64,000 nucleotides of DNA from Chitinophaga solisilvae (lineage in GTDB: Bacteria > Bacteroidota > Bacteroidia > Chitinophagales > Chitinophagaceae): contig NZ_JAABOK010000018.1 of NCBI RefSeq assembly GCF_009928525.1, positions 51,536 to 115,535 of the forward strand. Direction: 5' to 3'. Positions 1-8,112 of the stretch are shown in pieces. A program made the position numbers and the translations under genes. How positions within the stretch are numbered: the stretch's first letter is position 1; every line of letters begins with the position of its first letter. Under the pieces are notes generated by a model, which was given only the letters and a program-made list of their open reading frames with translations, ran no database searches and was not told the DNA's origin.

Positions 1-854
1 CACCCGATATGGACCTGGGCGAACAACGCGCCCTGCAGGACTGGTACGTGAAGTTTGCCCTGCAGAATGTGGAAGGCGTCAGCGAAATAGCCTCCTTCGG
101 CGGTTTCCAGAAACAATACCAGATTACGCTGGACCCCAACAAACTGCTCTACTACCGCCTTTCGGCCGGAGAAGTCATCAACGCTATCCGCGCCAATAAC
201 AACGAATCCGGCGGCCGCAAGTTTGAACTGAGCGATATCGGCTATATCATTAAAACATCCGGATATCTCAAATCGGTACAGGAAATAGAGAATATTCCCG
301 TCAAAACACAGAACACCATTCCCGTGCGTGTTGCAGATGTAGCCACCGTACAGATGACCGGCGAAACCCGCCTCGGCATCTTCGATCAGAATGGCGAAGG
401 CGAACGTGTAGGCGGTATCGTAGTCATGCGCTACGGAGAAAATGCCGATGCGGTCATCAACAGGGTAAAGGAGAAAATGAAAGAGGTAGCCAAAGGATTC
501 CCCGACGGCGTAAAATTCGATATTGTCTATGACAGGGGAGAGCTGATAAAAGAATCGGTAGACTCCATCAAACATACGCTGATAGAGGAAATGATAGTGG
601 TGTCTATCGTAGTCATCATCTTCCTGTTCCACTGGCGCAGCGCACTCAGCATCATTATCCAGATACCCATCACCCTGGCGGCGAGCTTCATCCTGCTCAA
701 TGCTTTCGGTATCTCTTCCAACATCATGTCGCTCACCGGCATCGCCCTGGCTATCGGTGTGATCGTGGATAATGGCATCATCATGAGTGAGAATGCCTAT
801 AAACATCTCTCAGAACGCTATGCGCAATGGCAGGAACAACAAAAAAGCAAGTAA
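1..854 (+). CDS. cusA: CusA/CzcA-family heavy-metal RND efflux permease, N-terminal part (5' end outside window, frame broken at 3' end)
   Basis: Inner-membrane proton-driven pump that would export Cu(I)/Ag(I) or a similar metal through a CusCBA tripartite channel. The reading frame is already open at base 3, so about 150 residues lie outside the window. Visible parts are the first periplasmic porter region (LQDWYVKFALQNVEGV, ASFGGFQKQYQI) and the first membrane helices, ending in the TM4 proton-relay segment AIGVIVDNGIIMSENAYKH with its conserved Asp. The frame stops at TAA 852-854, in the cytoplasmic loop after TM4. The rest of the protein continues in another frame from the next entry, so together they make one normal-length permease. 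Family assignment is firm; whether a full-length product is made is uncertain. Confidence 0.88.
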   Translation, partial: PDMDLGEQRALQDWYVKFALQNVEGVSEIASFGGFQKQYQITLDPNKLLYYRLSAGEVINAIRANNNESGGRKFELSDIGYIIKTSGYLKSVQEIENIPVKTQNTIPVRVADVATVQMTGETRLGIFDQNGEGERVGGIVVMRYGENADAVINRVKEKMKEVAKGFPDGVKFDIVYDRGELIKESVDSIKHTLIEEMIVVSIVVIIFLFHWRSALSIIIQIPITLAASFILLNAFGISSNIMSLTGIALAIGVIVDNGIIMSENAYKHLSERYAQWQEQQKSK

Positions 855-2791
855 CTATGAAATGGCTCAGCAAGATATTTAAAAAATCCCCGCAGTGGAT
901 AACGGAAGAGGAAAGGCTCAAAATCATTGAGCAGTCCAGCAAGCAGGTGTCCCGCGGCGTATTTTTCGCAACGATTATCATCATCACTTCGTTTCTGCCG
1001 GTATTCATGCTCACCGGACAGGAAGGCAAGCTGTTTCACCCGCTCGCCTATACGAAAACATTCATCATGATTATGGACGCGCTCCTGGTCATCACCCTGG
1101 CGCCGGTGCTGATATCCTTCTTTATGAAAGGAAAATTCAGGCCGGATAATGCCAACCCTGTAAACCGGGTACTGGAGCGGATTTACGAGCCCGTTATCCG
1201 CGGGGTGCTGAAGTGGCGTAAAACGACCATTGCCGTTAATGTAATTGCACTGGTTGTTACCATTCCGCTGCTGAAAAGCTTGGGCAGCGAGTTTATGCCG
1301 CCGCTGGATGAACAGAGCATCCTGTTTATGCCGGTGACCTTACCGGATATTTCCAATGCAGAGGCGAAACGTATTCTGCAGGTGCAGGATAAAATTATCA
1401 AAACGGTACCGGAAGTAGACAAAGTGCTGGGAAAGGCCGGCCGCGCTGCCACTGCTACAGACAACTCGCCTATCAGCATGATAGAAACCATCATTATGCT
1501 GAAACCTACATCACAATGGCGGGAAGGCAAAACCAAGAAGGATATCATCAATGAACTCGATGCTAAACTGCAGATACCCGGCGTGGTGAACGGCTGGACA
1601 CAGCCTATCATCAACCGTATCAATATGCTGGCTACCGGTATTCGTACAGACGTGGGCGTTAAGGTATACGGGCAGCGCCTGGATACCATCGCTGCGGTAT
1701 CCGAGCGTGTGCGCAAAGCCCTGGAAGGTACTCCCGGTGTAATGGACCTCTACGTGGAACCCGTTACCGGCGGTAAGTACCTGGATATTGATGTACGCCG
1801 CGCGGACCTCGCACGGTACGGGCTAAACGTAGATGATGTGAACCAGACCGTAGAAACGGCTCTGGGCGGCGCGCCTATCGGTAATACCATTGAAGGAAGG
1901 CAGCGCTTTTCTATCAGCGTGCGCCTGGCGCAGGAATACCGCAACAGCGTGGAGCGCATCCGCCGTATCCCGCTGATGTCGCCGGCAGCCGGCGAAGTGC
2001 CGCTGTCTGCCGTAGCAGATGTGAAGTTCTCTGATGGCCCGCCGATGATTACTTCTGAAAATGCCATGCTCCGCGGCGCCGTATTATTCAATGTGCGTGG
2101 CCGCGACCTGGGCAGCACCGTGAAAGATGCGATAGATAAGATGAACCAGGCTAAAGGTATGCTGCCGCAGGGCTATTACCTGGAGTGGAGCGGGCAGTAT
2201 GAAAACCTGATCCGCGGGCAAAAGACCCTGATGTGGATTGCTCCGGTAGTGCTGGTCATCATCTTCTTCTCGCTGTACTTCGCCTTCCATTCTATCCGCG
2301 AAGCCTTCCTGAGCCTTATTACGGTGCCCTTTGCACTGATCGGCGGCGCCTATATGATATGGTTCTACGGCGTGAATCTCTCGGTGGCCGTGGCGGTAGG
2401 CTTTATCGCCTTGTTTGGTATCGCGGTGGAAACAGGTATCGTCATGGTCATCTACCTCAACGATGCCATGAACCAGCTGGTGAAACAGAAAGGTAATTCC
2501 GCCGGAACCATTACCCGGGAAGACCTGCGTACGCACGTGATATATGGTGCTGCCAAGCGGTTGCGTCCCAAACTGATGACCGTATGCGTTTCCCTCTTCG
2601 GCCTGGTGCCGGTATTATGGGCCACCGGCGTAGGTACAGATGTGATGAAACCCATTGTGCTGCCCATGATCGGCGGGGTACTCACTTCTTCTACCCATAT
2701 CCTCCTGGTAACGCCGCTCATCTTTTTAATGTCGAAAGAATATGAATTACGCAAGTACGGTAAACTGGAAATACATGAAACAAATCATTAA
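827..2791 (+). CDS. cusA: CusA/CzcA-family RND efflux permease, C-terminal part (frame -1 relative to upstream part)
   Basis: Continues the upstream permease from the TM4-TM5 loop to the end. The segment with SFLPVFMLTGQEGKLFHPLA and YTKTF is typical of CusA TM5/TM6, followed by the second porter region and a second set of helices (WIAPVVLVIIFFSLYFAFHS to GGVLTSSTHILLVTPLIFLM). First in-frame ATGs are at 827 and 857; neither has a convincing ribosome-binding site. This favours a frame change over an independent gene. Possible causes are a sequencing error, a real lesion, -1 slippage on the A run at 841-846, or a functional split at a cytoplasmic loop. The TolC-like gene overlaps or directly follows the 3' end. 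Confidence 0.85.
   Translation: MAGTTKKQVTMKWLSKIFKKSPQWITEEERLKIIEQSSKQVSRGVFFATIIIITSFLPVFMLTGQEGKLFHPLAYTKTFIMIMDALLVITLAPVLISFFMKGKFRPDNANPVNRVLERIYEPVIRGVLKWRKTTIAVNVIALVVTIPLLKSLGSEFMPPLDEQSILFMPVTLPDISNAEAKRILQVQDKIIKTVPEVDKVLGKAGRAATATDNSPISMIETIIMLKPTSQWREGKTKKDIINELDAKLQIPGVVNGWTQPIINRINMLATGIRTDVGVKVYGQRLDTIAAVSERVRKALEGTPGVMDLYVEPVTGGKYLDIDVRRADLARYGLNVDDVNQTVETALGGAPIGNTIEGRQRFSISVRLAQEYRNSVERIRRIPLMSPAAGEVPLSAVADVKFSDGPPMITSENAMLRGAVLFNVRGRDLGSTVKDAIDKMNQAKGMLPQGYYLEWSGQYENLIRGQKTLMWIAPVVLVIIFFSLYFAFHSIREAFLSLITVPFALIGGAYMIWFYGVNLSVAVAVGFIALFGIAVETGIVMVIYLNDAMNQLVKQKGNSAGTITREDLRTHVIYGAAKRLRPKLMTVCVSLFGLVPVLWATGVGTDVMKPIVLPMIGGVLTSSTHILLVTPLIFLMSKEYELRKYGKLEIHETNH
840..857 (+). 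other. Frame break in cusA at a six-A run
   Basis: The upstream frame reads CAA AAA AGC AAG TAA. The downstream frame is reached by moving back one base anywhere in the A run at 841-846, and this restores alignment to CusA across the TM4-TM5 loop. A tRNA on AAA (843-845) could re-pair on AAA (842-844), so slippage is physically possible, but no classical X XXY YYZ heptamer in the right phase is present and I see no clear downstream stimulator. Confidence 0.6.
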
Positions 2792-4028
2792 ATATATATG
2801 GGGATGCCTGCTGGCCGCGCCATTGCAGCTGTTTGCGCAGCAATCGCCGGTGTTGCCGCTGGACAGTATCCTGCAACGGGTAGACAGGAACAATGTGCTC
2901 CTGCAATCGTACGGACTCAAGGCAGAAAGTTACAAACACAGCGCAGATGCGGCTACCGCCTGGATGGCGCCCATGGTAGGTGTGGGAACCTTTATGACGC
3001 CTTATCCGGGACAGATGGTGATGGACGGAAGAGATAAGGGTAGCCTCATGCTGCAGCTGGAACAGGATATTCCTAATCCCGCGAAGAAAGCGGCGCAGAA
3101 AAATTTTATCGCCTCCCAGGGAAACGTGGAGCGCGCTACCCGCGGCATTACGCTGAATGAGCTGAAGTCGCAGGCCCGCCGCCTTTACTACAACTGGCTC
3201 ATCGCCCGGCAACGGATAGCCGTACTGCAGGAGAATGAAAAGATTATGCTGACGATGAAGAAGATAGAAGAGGTAAGATATCCTTATAATCAGTCACAAT
3301 TGAGCGGTGTGTTTAAGGCAGATGCCAAAATAGAAGATAACCGGAATATGATCCGTATGCAGGAAGGAACGATTGCAAAAGCCCGCTCCTGGCTGAACAG
3401 CCTGATGAATGCGCCCGGTAATCAGTTTTTCGATATTGATACCACCTATCGTCCTGCCTTTGAAAAGGCGCCGTCCTATGATACAGCTACGCTGGCCGCT
3501 GTCAGAAAGGATATCTACAAAATGGATGAAAGCATCCGCTCCATGCAGCTGAATATTGAAAGTATGAAGCGGGAAAAGAAACCGGATTTTAAAGTGCGGT
3601 TTGATCATATGCAACCGCTGGACAAGGCTATGCCAAAGGCTTTCAGTGCCATGGGGATGATCAGTATTCCGATAGCGCCCTGGGCCTCGAAGATGTACAG
3701 GTCCGGCGTAAAAGCCATGGAGTACAATGTACAGGCCATGGAGAAGGAACGCGCCGCGATGCTGCAGGAAACACAGGGTATGCTGTACGGTATGCAGTAC
3801 GAAATACAAACCATGCAGCAGCGGGTGGAGGCGATGGAAGGTAAAATCATCCCCGCCCTGCGGCAGACGCTGGACGCCAACTTCCTCAATTACCAGGAGA
3901 ACAGGCTGGCTTTGTCTAATGTGATCGATTCCTGGGAAGCGCTCACCATGATGCAGTCTAACGTGCTGGATGAAAAATTAAAACTCTACGAAATGATCGC
4001 CGATTATGAGAAACAGTTATATCGTTAA
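2775..4028 (+). CDS. TolC-family outer membrane efflux protein (CusC-like), Met-rich
   Basis: 417-residue outer-membrane channel partner of the pump. I chose the ATG at 2775 (start MKQIIKYIWG) rather than the in-frame ATG at 2742, because it places a signal peptide (hydrophobic stretch ending in LQLFAQ) at the N-terminus. It overlaps the end of the permease frame by 17 bases. Two long heptad-rich helical regions follow, as in TolC coiled coils. The C-terminal half is unusually rich in methionine (for example MLYGMQYEIQTMQQRVEAME), which fits soft-metal handling. Its stop overlaps the adaptor start by 23 bases, indicating translational coupling. Confidence 0.88.
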   Translation: MKQIIKYIWGCLLAAPLQLFAQQSPVLPLDSILQRVDRNNVLLQSYGLKAESYKHSADAATAWMAPMVGVGTFMTPYPGQMVMDGRDKGSLMLQLEQDIPNPAKKAAQKNFIASQGNVERATRGITLNELKSQARRLYYNWLIARQRIAVLQENEKIMLTMKKIEEVRYPYNQSQLSGVFKADAKIEDNRNMIRMQEGTIAKARSWLNSLMNAPGNQFFDIDTTYRPAFEKAPSYDTATLAAVRKDIYKMDESIRSMQLNIESMKREKKPDFKVRFDHMQPLDKAMPKAFSAMGMISIPIAPWASKMYRSGVKAMEYNVQAMEKERAAMLQETQGMLYGMQYEIQTMQQRVEAMEGKIIPALRQTLDANFLNYQENRLALSNVIDSWEALTMMQSNVLDEKLKLYEMIADYEKQLYR

Positions 4029-5208
4029 TATATCGCTGCTGCTGACAGCTGTATTGCTGGCTTCCTGCGGGCAGAAACAGCCGCCGCATAAGGGTCATGA
4101 TGCCCACCAGGAACCTGCTATGGATAAAAGCGTGGCCGGGCTTACCCGTTCCGTGAATACGCATATAGTGGCCACTATCCCGGCCATCTCTCCGGAAAGC
4201 GGCACGCGTATACAGGCGGCCGATGTGAATGGGGTCATCACCTACGATACCCGTAACCAGACATCCATAGCCAGCCGCATAGCCGGACGTATAGAACGGC
4301 TGCTGATTAAGTATAACTATCAGCCGGTGAAAAGGGGACAGCTGATTATGGAAATCTATTCCCCCGATCTGGCCGCCGCCCAACGGGAACTGCTATACGT
4401 AGCTACGGCATCACCGCAGCTGCTCACAGGCGCGAAGCAGCGGCTGCAGCTGCTGGGCATGCAACTGCCGCAGATAGAGCAGGTACTGCGTACCGGTAAC
4501 ATCCTGTACCGCATTCCTGTGTATAGTAACGCTGACGGCTATATCCTGGAGAAATCAGCCGCCGTCGCCACGGTGGCGGGCACCGCTGCTGCGCCGGCAG
4601 CCTCCGGAGATGGTATGAGCAGTATGGGCGGAGGCAGTGCCCCTGCGGCTGCTCCGGCGCCCACAGCACCGGCAGCCACGCCGGTCATGCTTCGCGAAGG
4701 ACAGTATGTAAACGCCGGCCAGCCACTGTTTACCATCTATCAGGCGGAGAGCCTGGTAGCCGAATTTGCCTTTCCGCCACTGCTGGCTGCACGTATCCGG
4801 CATGGACAGCAGCTGCTGTTCTATCCCTCCGCAGATAACAATGCTATGCTGACTGGCAGCATTGGGCTGATTGAACCGGTATTCCGCAACGGAGAAAATT
4901 TTACGCTGGCAAGGGTATACCTGCGTACACACACGCTGCGGCCGGGACAGCTGCTCACCGCCAGCGTGCCCGTAGTATATACCGGCGGCTGGTGGCTGCC
5001 ACGCAAAGCAGTATGGAAGCTGGGTAACCAGACCATCGTATTCAGAAAGGACAAGGACACCTACCTGCCCGCAGCCGTAGATATTACCGCAGAAGCAGGA
5101 GATATGATACAGGTAAGTACTGCCATCGGAGACTGGAAAGTGGCTTCCAACGCGGCTTACCTGGTAGACAGTGAGAGCTTTATTAAAATGAATAACCCGC
5201 AACAGTAA
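4006..5208 (+). CDS. RND efflux periplasmic adaptor lipoprotein
   Basis: 400-residue membrane-fusion protein linking pump and channel. An N-terminal lipoprotein signal ends in LLASC (Cys21), followed by a His/Met-containing stretch (PPHKGHDAHQEPAM). The barrel-sandwich hybrid begins near residue 88 (IASRIAGRIERLLIKYNYQPVKRG). An Ala/Pro/Gly/Met low-complexity insert of about 40 residues lies near 185-225, between the helical hairpin and the second lipoyl half (REGQYVNAGQPLFTIYQ). It starts inside the end of the channel gene. A second adaptor follows 5 bases later, so this operon carries two. Confidence 0.85.
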   Translation: MRNSYIVNISLLLTAVLLASCGQKQPPHKGHDAHQEPAMDKSVAGLTRSVNTHIVATIPAISPESGTRIQAADVNGVITYDTRNQTSIASRIAGRIERLLIKYNYQPVKRGQLIMEIYSPDLAAAQRELLYVATASPQLLTGAKQRLQLLGMQLPQIEQVLRTGNILYRIPVYSNADGYILEKSAAVATVAGTAAAPAASGDGMSSMGGGSAPAAAPAPTAPAATPVMLREGQYVNAGQPLFTIYQAESLVAEFAFPPLLAARIRHGQQLLFYPSADNNAMLTGSIGLIEPVFRNGENFTLARVYLRTHTLRPGQLLTASVPVVYTGGWWLPRKAVWKLGNQTIVFRKDKDTYLPAAVDITAEAGDMIQVSTAIGDWKVASNAAYLVDSESFIKMNNPQQ

Positions 5209-5212
5209 CGAT

Positions 5213-6427
5213 ATGGAAAGAAAACATTTTTTGAAATCTATAGCGATGGTGACGTTTGCACCGGCGTTGTTGCTGGCAGCATGTAAAGAAACCGGGAAGC
5301 AGCCCGCAGCACAGGAAGCACAGCAAACCTTTACCTGCCCCATGCATCCGCAGGTGGTGCAGAACAAACCCGGCACATGCCCTATCTGCGGGATGGACCT
5401 CGTACCATTTGACAAGAACAATAAGGACGCCACGCTGCATCTCGGCGACAACCAGATGGCGCTGGGCAATATTACTACCATGGTGGCCGGCACTGGAGCA
5501 CTCTCCAATTTCAGGCAGCTGAACGGCAGGCTGGTAACAGATCCGGAGAAGACGGCCGTTATCTCCAGCCGCGTACCCGGCCGTGTGGAAGTACTGTATG
5601 TAAAGGAAACAGGTGTGAAAGTCAGCAAAGGACAGCCGCTGTATAAAATTTATTCCGAACAGCTGGCCACCCTGCAGCAGGAATACCTGCTGGCAGTGGC
5701 GCAGGTGAAGCAATTCCCTGACGATGCCCGCTTTCAGCAGATTGAAAAGGCTGCCCGCCAGAAACTAACCCTGTACGATCAGTCTGACGCTCAGATACAG
5801 CAACTGGTGCAGGCGCAGAAAGTGAATCCCTATGTCACCTATCCTGCAACCGTGAGTGGCATGGTGTCTGAACTCTCCGTAACAGAAGGACAATATGTGG
5901 CGGAAGGCGGCGCCATCATGCGGCTGGAAGGCTACAATCAGCTGTGGGTGGAAGCAGACGTATACCCCGCTGAAGCCGCTGCCGTACAACCCGGCCAGTC
6001 CGTGAAAGTACTGGTAGCCGGTTATGAGCATGAACCGCAGCAGATGACCATTCAGTTCATTAATCCGGTATTGCAGAGCGGTAGTCAGCTGATGCAGATA
6101 CGCGGTGCTATTGCCAACCCGGATAACCGCTGGCAGCCAGGGTTGCAGGCTAATATCCTGTTGCCGGTGAAGAGCCGCGGGGATGTACTTACCCTGCCTG
6201 TAGACGCCGTGATCCGCGATGCGCGCGGTACGCACGTCTGGATCGAAAAGAAGAAAGGCGAGTTTGAACCCCGCAGGGTGCAGACAGGTATGGAAAATTT
6301 TGATGCCGTAGAGATCACTGAAGGACTGGCAGCCGGCGAAAAAGTAGTGGTAACAGGCGCTTACCTGCTGTATTCCGAGTTCATGCTCAAGAAAGGTGCG
6401 GACCCGATGGCTTCCATGAAACATTAA
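5213..6427 (+). CDS. cusB: CusB-like RND adaptor lipoprotein with N-terminal heavy-metal-binding domain
   Basis: 404-residue adaptor. The lipobox is LLAAC (Cys24). A heavy-metal-binding domain follows at about 40-65, with the pattern Cys42-P-M-His45, Cys56-P-I-Cys59-G-Met61, as seen fused to CusB and copper ATPases in many bacteria. The membrane-fusion core then runs from about 95 (RQLNGRLVTDPEKTAVIS, SRVPGRVEVLYVKETGVKVSKG) to the C-terminal beta domains (GEFEPRRVQTGMENFDAVEI). The domain probably passes metal to the pump from the periplasm. The start ATG follows the previous stop by 4 bases. Second adaptor of the same operon. Confidence 0.88.
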   Translation: MERKHFLKSIAMVTFAPALLLAACKETGKQPAAQEAQQTFTCPMHPQVVQNKPGTCPICGMDLVPFDKNNKDATLHLGDNQMALGNITTMVAGTGALSNFRQLNGRLVTDPEKTAVISSRVPGRVEVLYVKETGVKVSKGQPLYKIYSEQLATLQQEYLLAVAQVKQFPDDARFQQIEKAARQKLTLYDQSDAQIQQLVQAQKVNPYVTYPATVSGMVSELSVTEGQYVAEGGAIMRLEGYNQLWVEADVYPAEAAAVQPGQSVKVLVAGYEHEPQQMTIQFINPVLQSGSQLMQIRGAIANPDNRWQPGLQANILLPVKSRGDVLTLPVDAVIRDARGTHVWIEKKKGEFEPRRVQTGMENFDAVEITEGLAAGEKVVVTGAYLLYSEFMLKKGADPMASMKH

Positions 6428-6450
6428 TCATCCTGCAAAAAATATCTCTT

Positions 6451-6978
6451 ATGATAAAAGTTGTGATGTTCATCTCTGCGCTGGCGATACTGACAGCATG
6501 CGGAAATAAGGTGGCTAACGTACACGAACAAACGAAAGATAGCCTTGCTGCTGCACCGGCAACCAGTACGGAAGTAACGCTGAAAGACGATAGGTTAAAT
6601 GCCATCTTCCGTCATTACAGGCTGCTGACGGAAGCGCTCATCAATGAAGACGGGGCCGCTGCGCGCAAAGCTGCCAATGCTATCGCCGCAGGCGCTGCCG
6701 GCGTCAGCGGGCAGGAAGCTATTCAGGCTGCCGCCGCGAAAATTACCGCCACACCAGACATAGCACAGCAGCGGGATCATTATGCCGCACTGAGTAATCA
6801 GCTGATAAACCGTATTAAAGCTACCGGTATCAACACCGGTGCGCTCTACATAGATTTCTGCCCTATGGCAATGAATGATAAAGGAGCCTCCTGGCTGAGC
6901 ACAGAGAAAGCTATTGTCAACCCCTTCTTCGGAGAAAAAATGAAAACATGCGGAGAAGTAAAAGAAACCATCAGATAA
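6451..6978 (+). CDS. DUF3347 domain lipoprotein (1 of 2)
   Basis: 175 residues. Lipoprotein signal ending LTAC (Cys17). The DUF3347 pattern is clear: a helical region (LLTEALINEDGAAARKAANAI) and the C-terminal signature FCPMAMNDKGASWLS, NPFFGEKM, TCGEVKETI. This family commonly sits beside CusCBA-type systems in Bacteroidota or is fused to CusB; a metal-related periplasmic role is inferred, not proven. The C-terminal Cys and Met residues are candidate soft-metal ligands. A second DUF3347 gene follows 26 bases downstream, a probable tandem duplication. Confidence 0.8.
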   Translation: MIKVVMFISALAILTACGNKVANVHEQTKDSLAAAPATSTEVTLKDDRLNAIFRHYRLLTEALINEDGAAARKAANAIAAGAAGVSGQEAIQAAAAKITATPDIAQQRDHYAALSNQLINRIKATGINTGALYIDFCPMAMNDKGASWLSTEKAIVNPFFGEKMKTCGEVKETIR

Positions 6979-7004
6979 TTTCTTTCAACTATAAAACTAA
7001 CAAC

Positions 7005-7586
7005 ATGAAAAGAGTTTTTATCAGCGCCGCCGTACTGGCCACTATTGCTTTTGCAGCCTGCAACAGCGGATCTCAACACGAAGCGAATGCAGACAGCTCT
7101 GCCGCTGTGGCAACAACGCCGGCGGCAACCGTTACCGGAGATATAAAGACTACCGGCGCCGTTAACACGATCGTTGACGACTATCTGAAAATTAAAGACG
7201 CTCTGGCAAATGACAACGACGCAGATGCCGCTGCCGCCGGAAAGGCGCTGGCCGCTGCTGTTGCGGCAGCAGATAAATCCGGATTCACGCCGGAGCAGCA
7301 ACAGATATTTGCCGCCAATGAAGCAGAGTTGAAGGAACATGGGGAACATATCAGCCAGAATACCGGCAATATTGAACACCAGCGCGAGCATTTTGCAGAG
7401 ATGAGTGAAGATGTGATGGAACTGGTAAAAACTTTCGGCGGTGGCCGTACCCTGTACAAGGGACATTGCCCGATGTACAATAACAACAAGGGCGCCGACT
7501 GGCTGACGACCACGAGCGAAGTGAAGAACCCGTATATGGGTGCTAAAATGCTGGCCTGCGGCAGTGTCGAAGAGCTGAGTAAGTAA
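7005..7586 (+). CDS. DUF3347 domain lipoprotein (2 of 2)
   Basis: 193 residues from ATG 7005, chosen over the ATG at 6948 because it begins directly with a lipoprotein signal (KRVFISAAVLATIAFAAC, Cys19). Similar to the preceding gene in its helical part (DDYLKIKDALANDNDADAA) and in the C-terminal signature (CPMYNNNKGADWLT, NPYMGAKMLACGSVEEL). Ala/Asp-rich low-complexity spacer near the N-terminus. Ends just before a strong terminator hairpin, so it is probably the last gene of the metal efflux operon. Confidence 0.8.
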   Translation: MKRVFISAAVLATIAFAACNSGSQHEANADSSAAVATTPAATVTGDIKTTGAVNTIVDDYLKIKDALANDNDADAAAAGKALAAAVAAADKSGFTPEQQQIFAANEAELKEHGEHISQNTGNIEHQREHFAEMSEDVMELVKTFGGGRTLYKGHCPMYNNNKGADWLTTTSEVKNPYMGAKMLACGSVEELSK

Positions 7587-7606
7587 TGGCCGGACAACTA
7601 ACCGGT

Positions 7607-7650
7607 TGATTTACGGATCCGGTATGCCGGATCCGTAAATCATTTGTTTT
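7607..7650 (+). terminator. Rho-independent terminator after DUF3347 gene
   Basis: Perfect 16-base stem (7607-7622 with 7627-7642), four-base loop TATG, followed by TTTGTTTT. It closes the copper efflux operon; some read-through into the haem-binding gene is possible. Confidence 0.88.
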
Positions 7651-7665
7651 AAATAACAGAGATAT

Positions 7666-8112
7666 ATGCGTATGGCTAAAATGATATTGCTACTGCTACT
7701 GCTGATAGTGATCGGGATACAGTTTATTCGCCCGGCCCGGAACCGGCAACCGGGGCCTTTCCCGGCGGATATCAGTCAGGTATATGCCCTGCCTTCCGGG
7801 GTGCAGCAGTTACTGCAGCAGGCTTGTTATGACTGCCACAGTAATCAGACGCATTATCCCTGGTATGCCTCCGTACAGCCTGCAGGCTGGTTCCTGCAGC
7901 AGCATGTAAGTGCCGGCCGCCGGGATCTCAATTTCCACGAATTCGCTGCCTACTCCGCCAAAAGAAAGCAACGCAAACTGAAACATATGCGGGAGCAGCT
8001 GATCAGCGGCAGGATGCCTCCGGATTCCTATAAGTGGCTGCATCCGGAAGCACGGCTGACTACCGTGCAGCGGGATTCCGTTATCCGCTGGATAGACAGT
8101 GTGCTGCAGTAA
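7666..8112 (+). CDS. Haem-binding domain protein (single CxxCH), membrane-anchored
   Basis: 148 residues with one N-terminal membrane helix (about 5-21, Leu/Ile-rich) and a periplasmic domain with Cys54-Tyr-Asp-Cys57-His58, a c-type haem attachment motif. The region from HSNQTHYPWYASVQPAGW to RMPPDSYKWLHPEARLT matches the Bacteroidota haem-binding domain family (PF14376-like). An electron-transfer or sensory role is inferred. Starts at ATG 7666 (or 7672). Lies behind a terminator, so it may have its own promoter. Its stop abuts the stop of the convergent flavoprotein gene without a spacer. Confidence 0.8.
   Translation: MRMAKMILLLLLLIVIGIQFIRPARNRQPGPFPADISQVYALPSGVQQLLQQACYDCHSNQTHYPWYASVQPAGWFLQQHVSAGRRDLNFHEFAAYSAKRKQRKLKHMREQLISGRMPPDSYKWLHPEARLTTVQRDSVIRWIDSVLQ

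Noticed and set aside
4555..5628. Long minus-strand open frame over the two adaptor genes
   Set aside because: Antisense to two well-supported membrane-fusion proteins; no motif in its translation.
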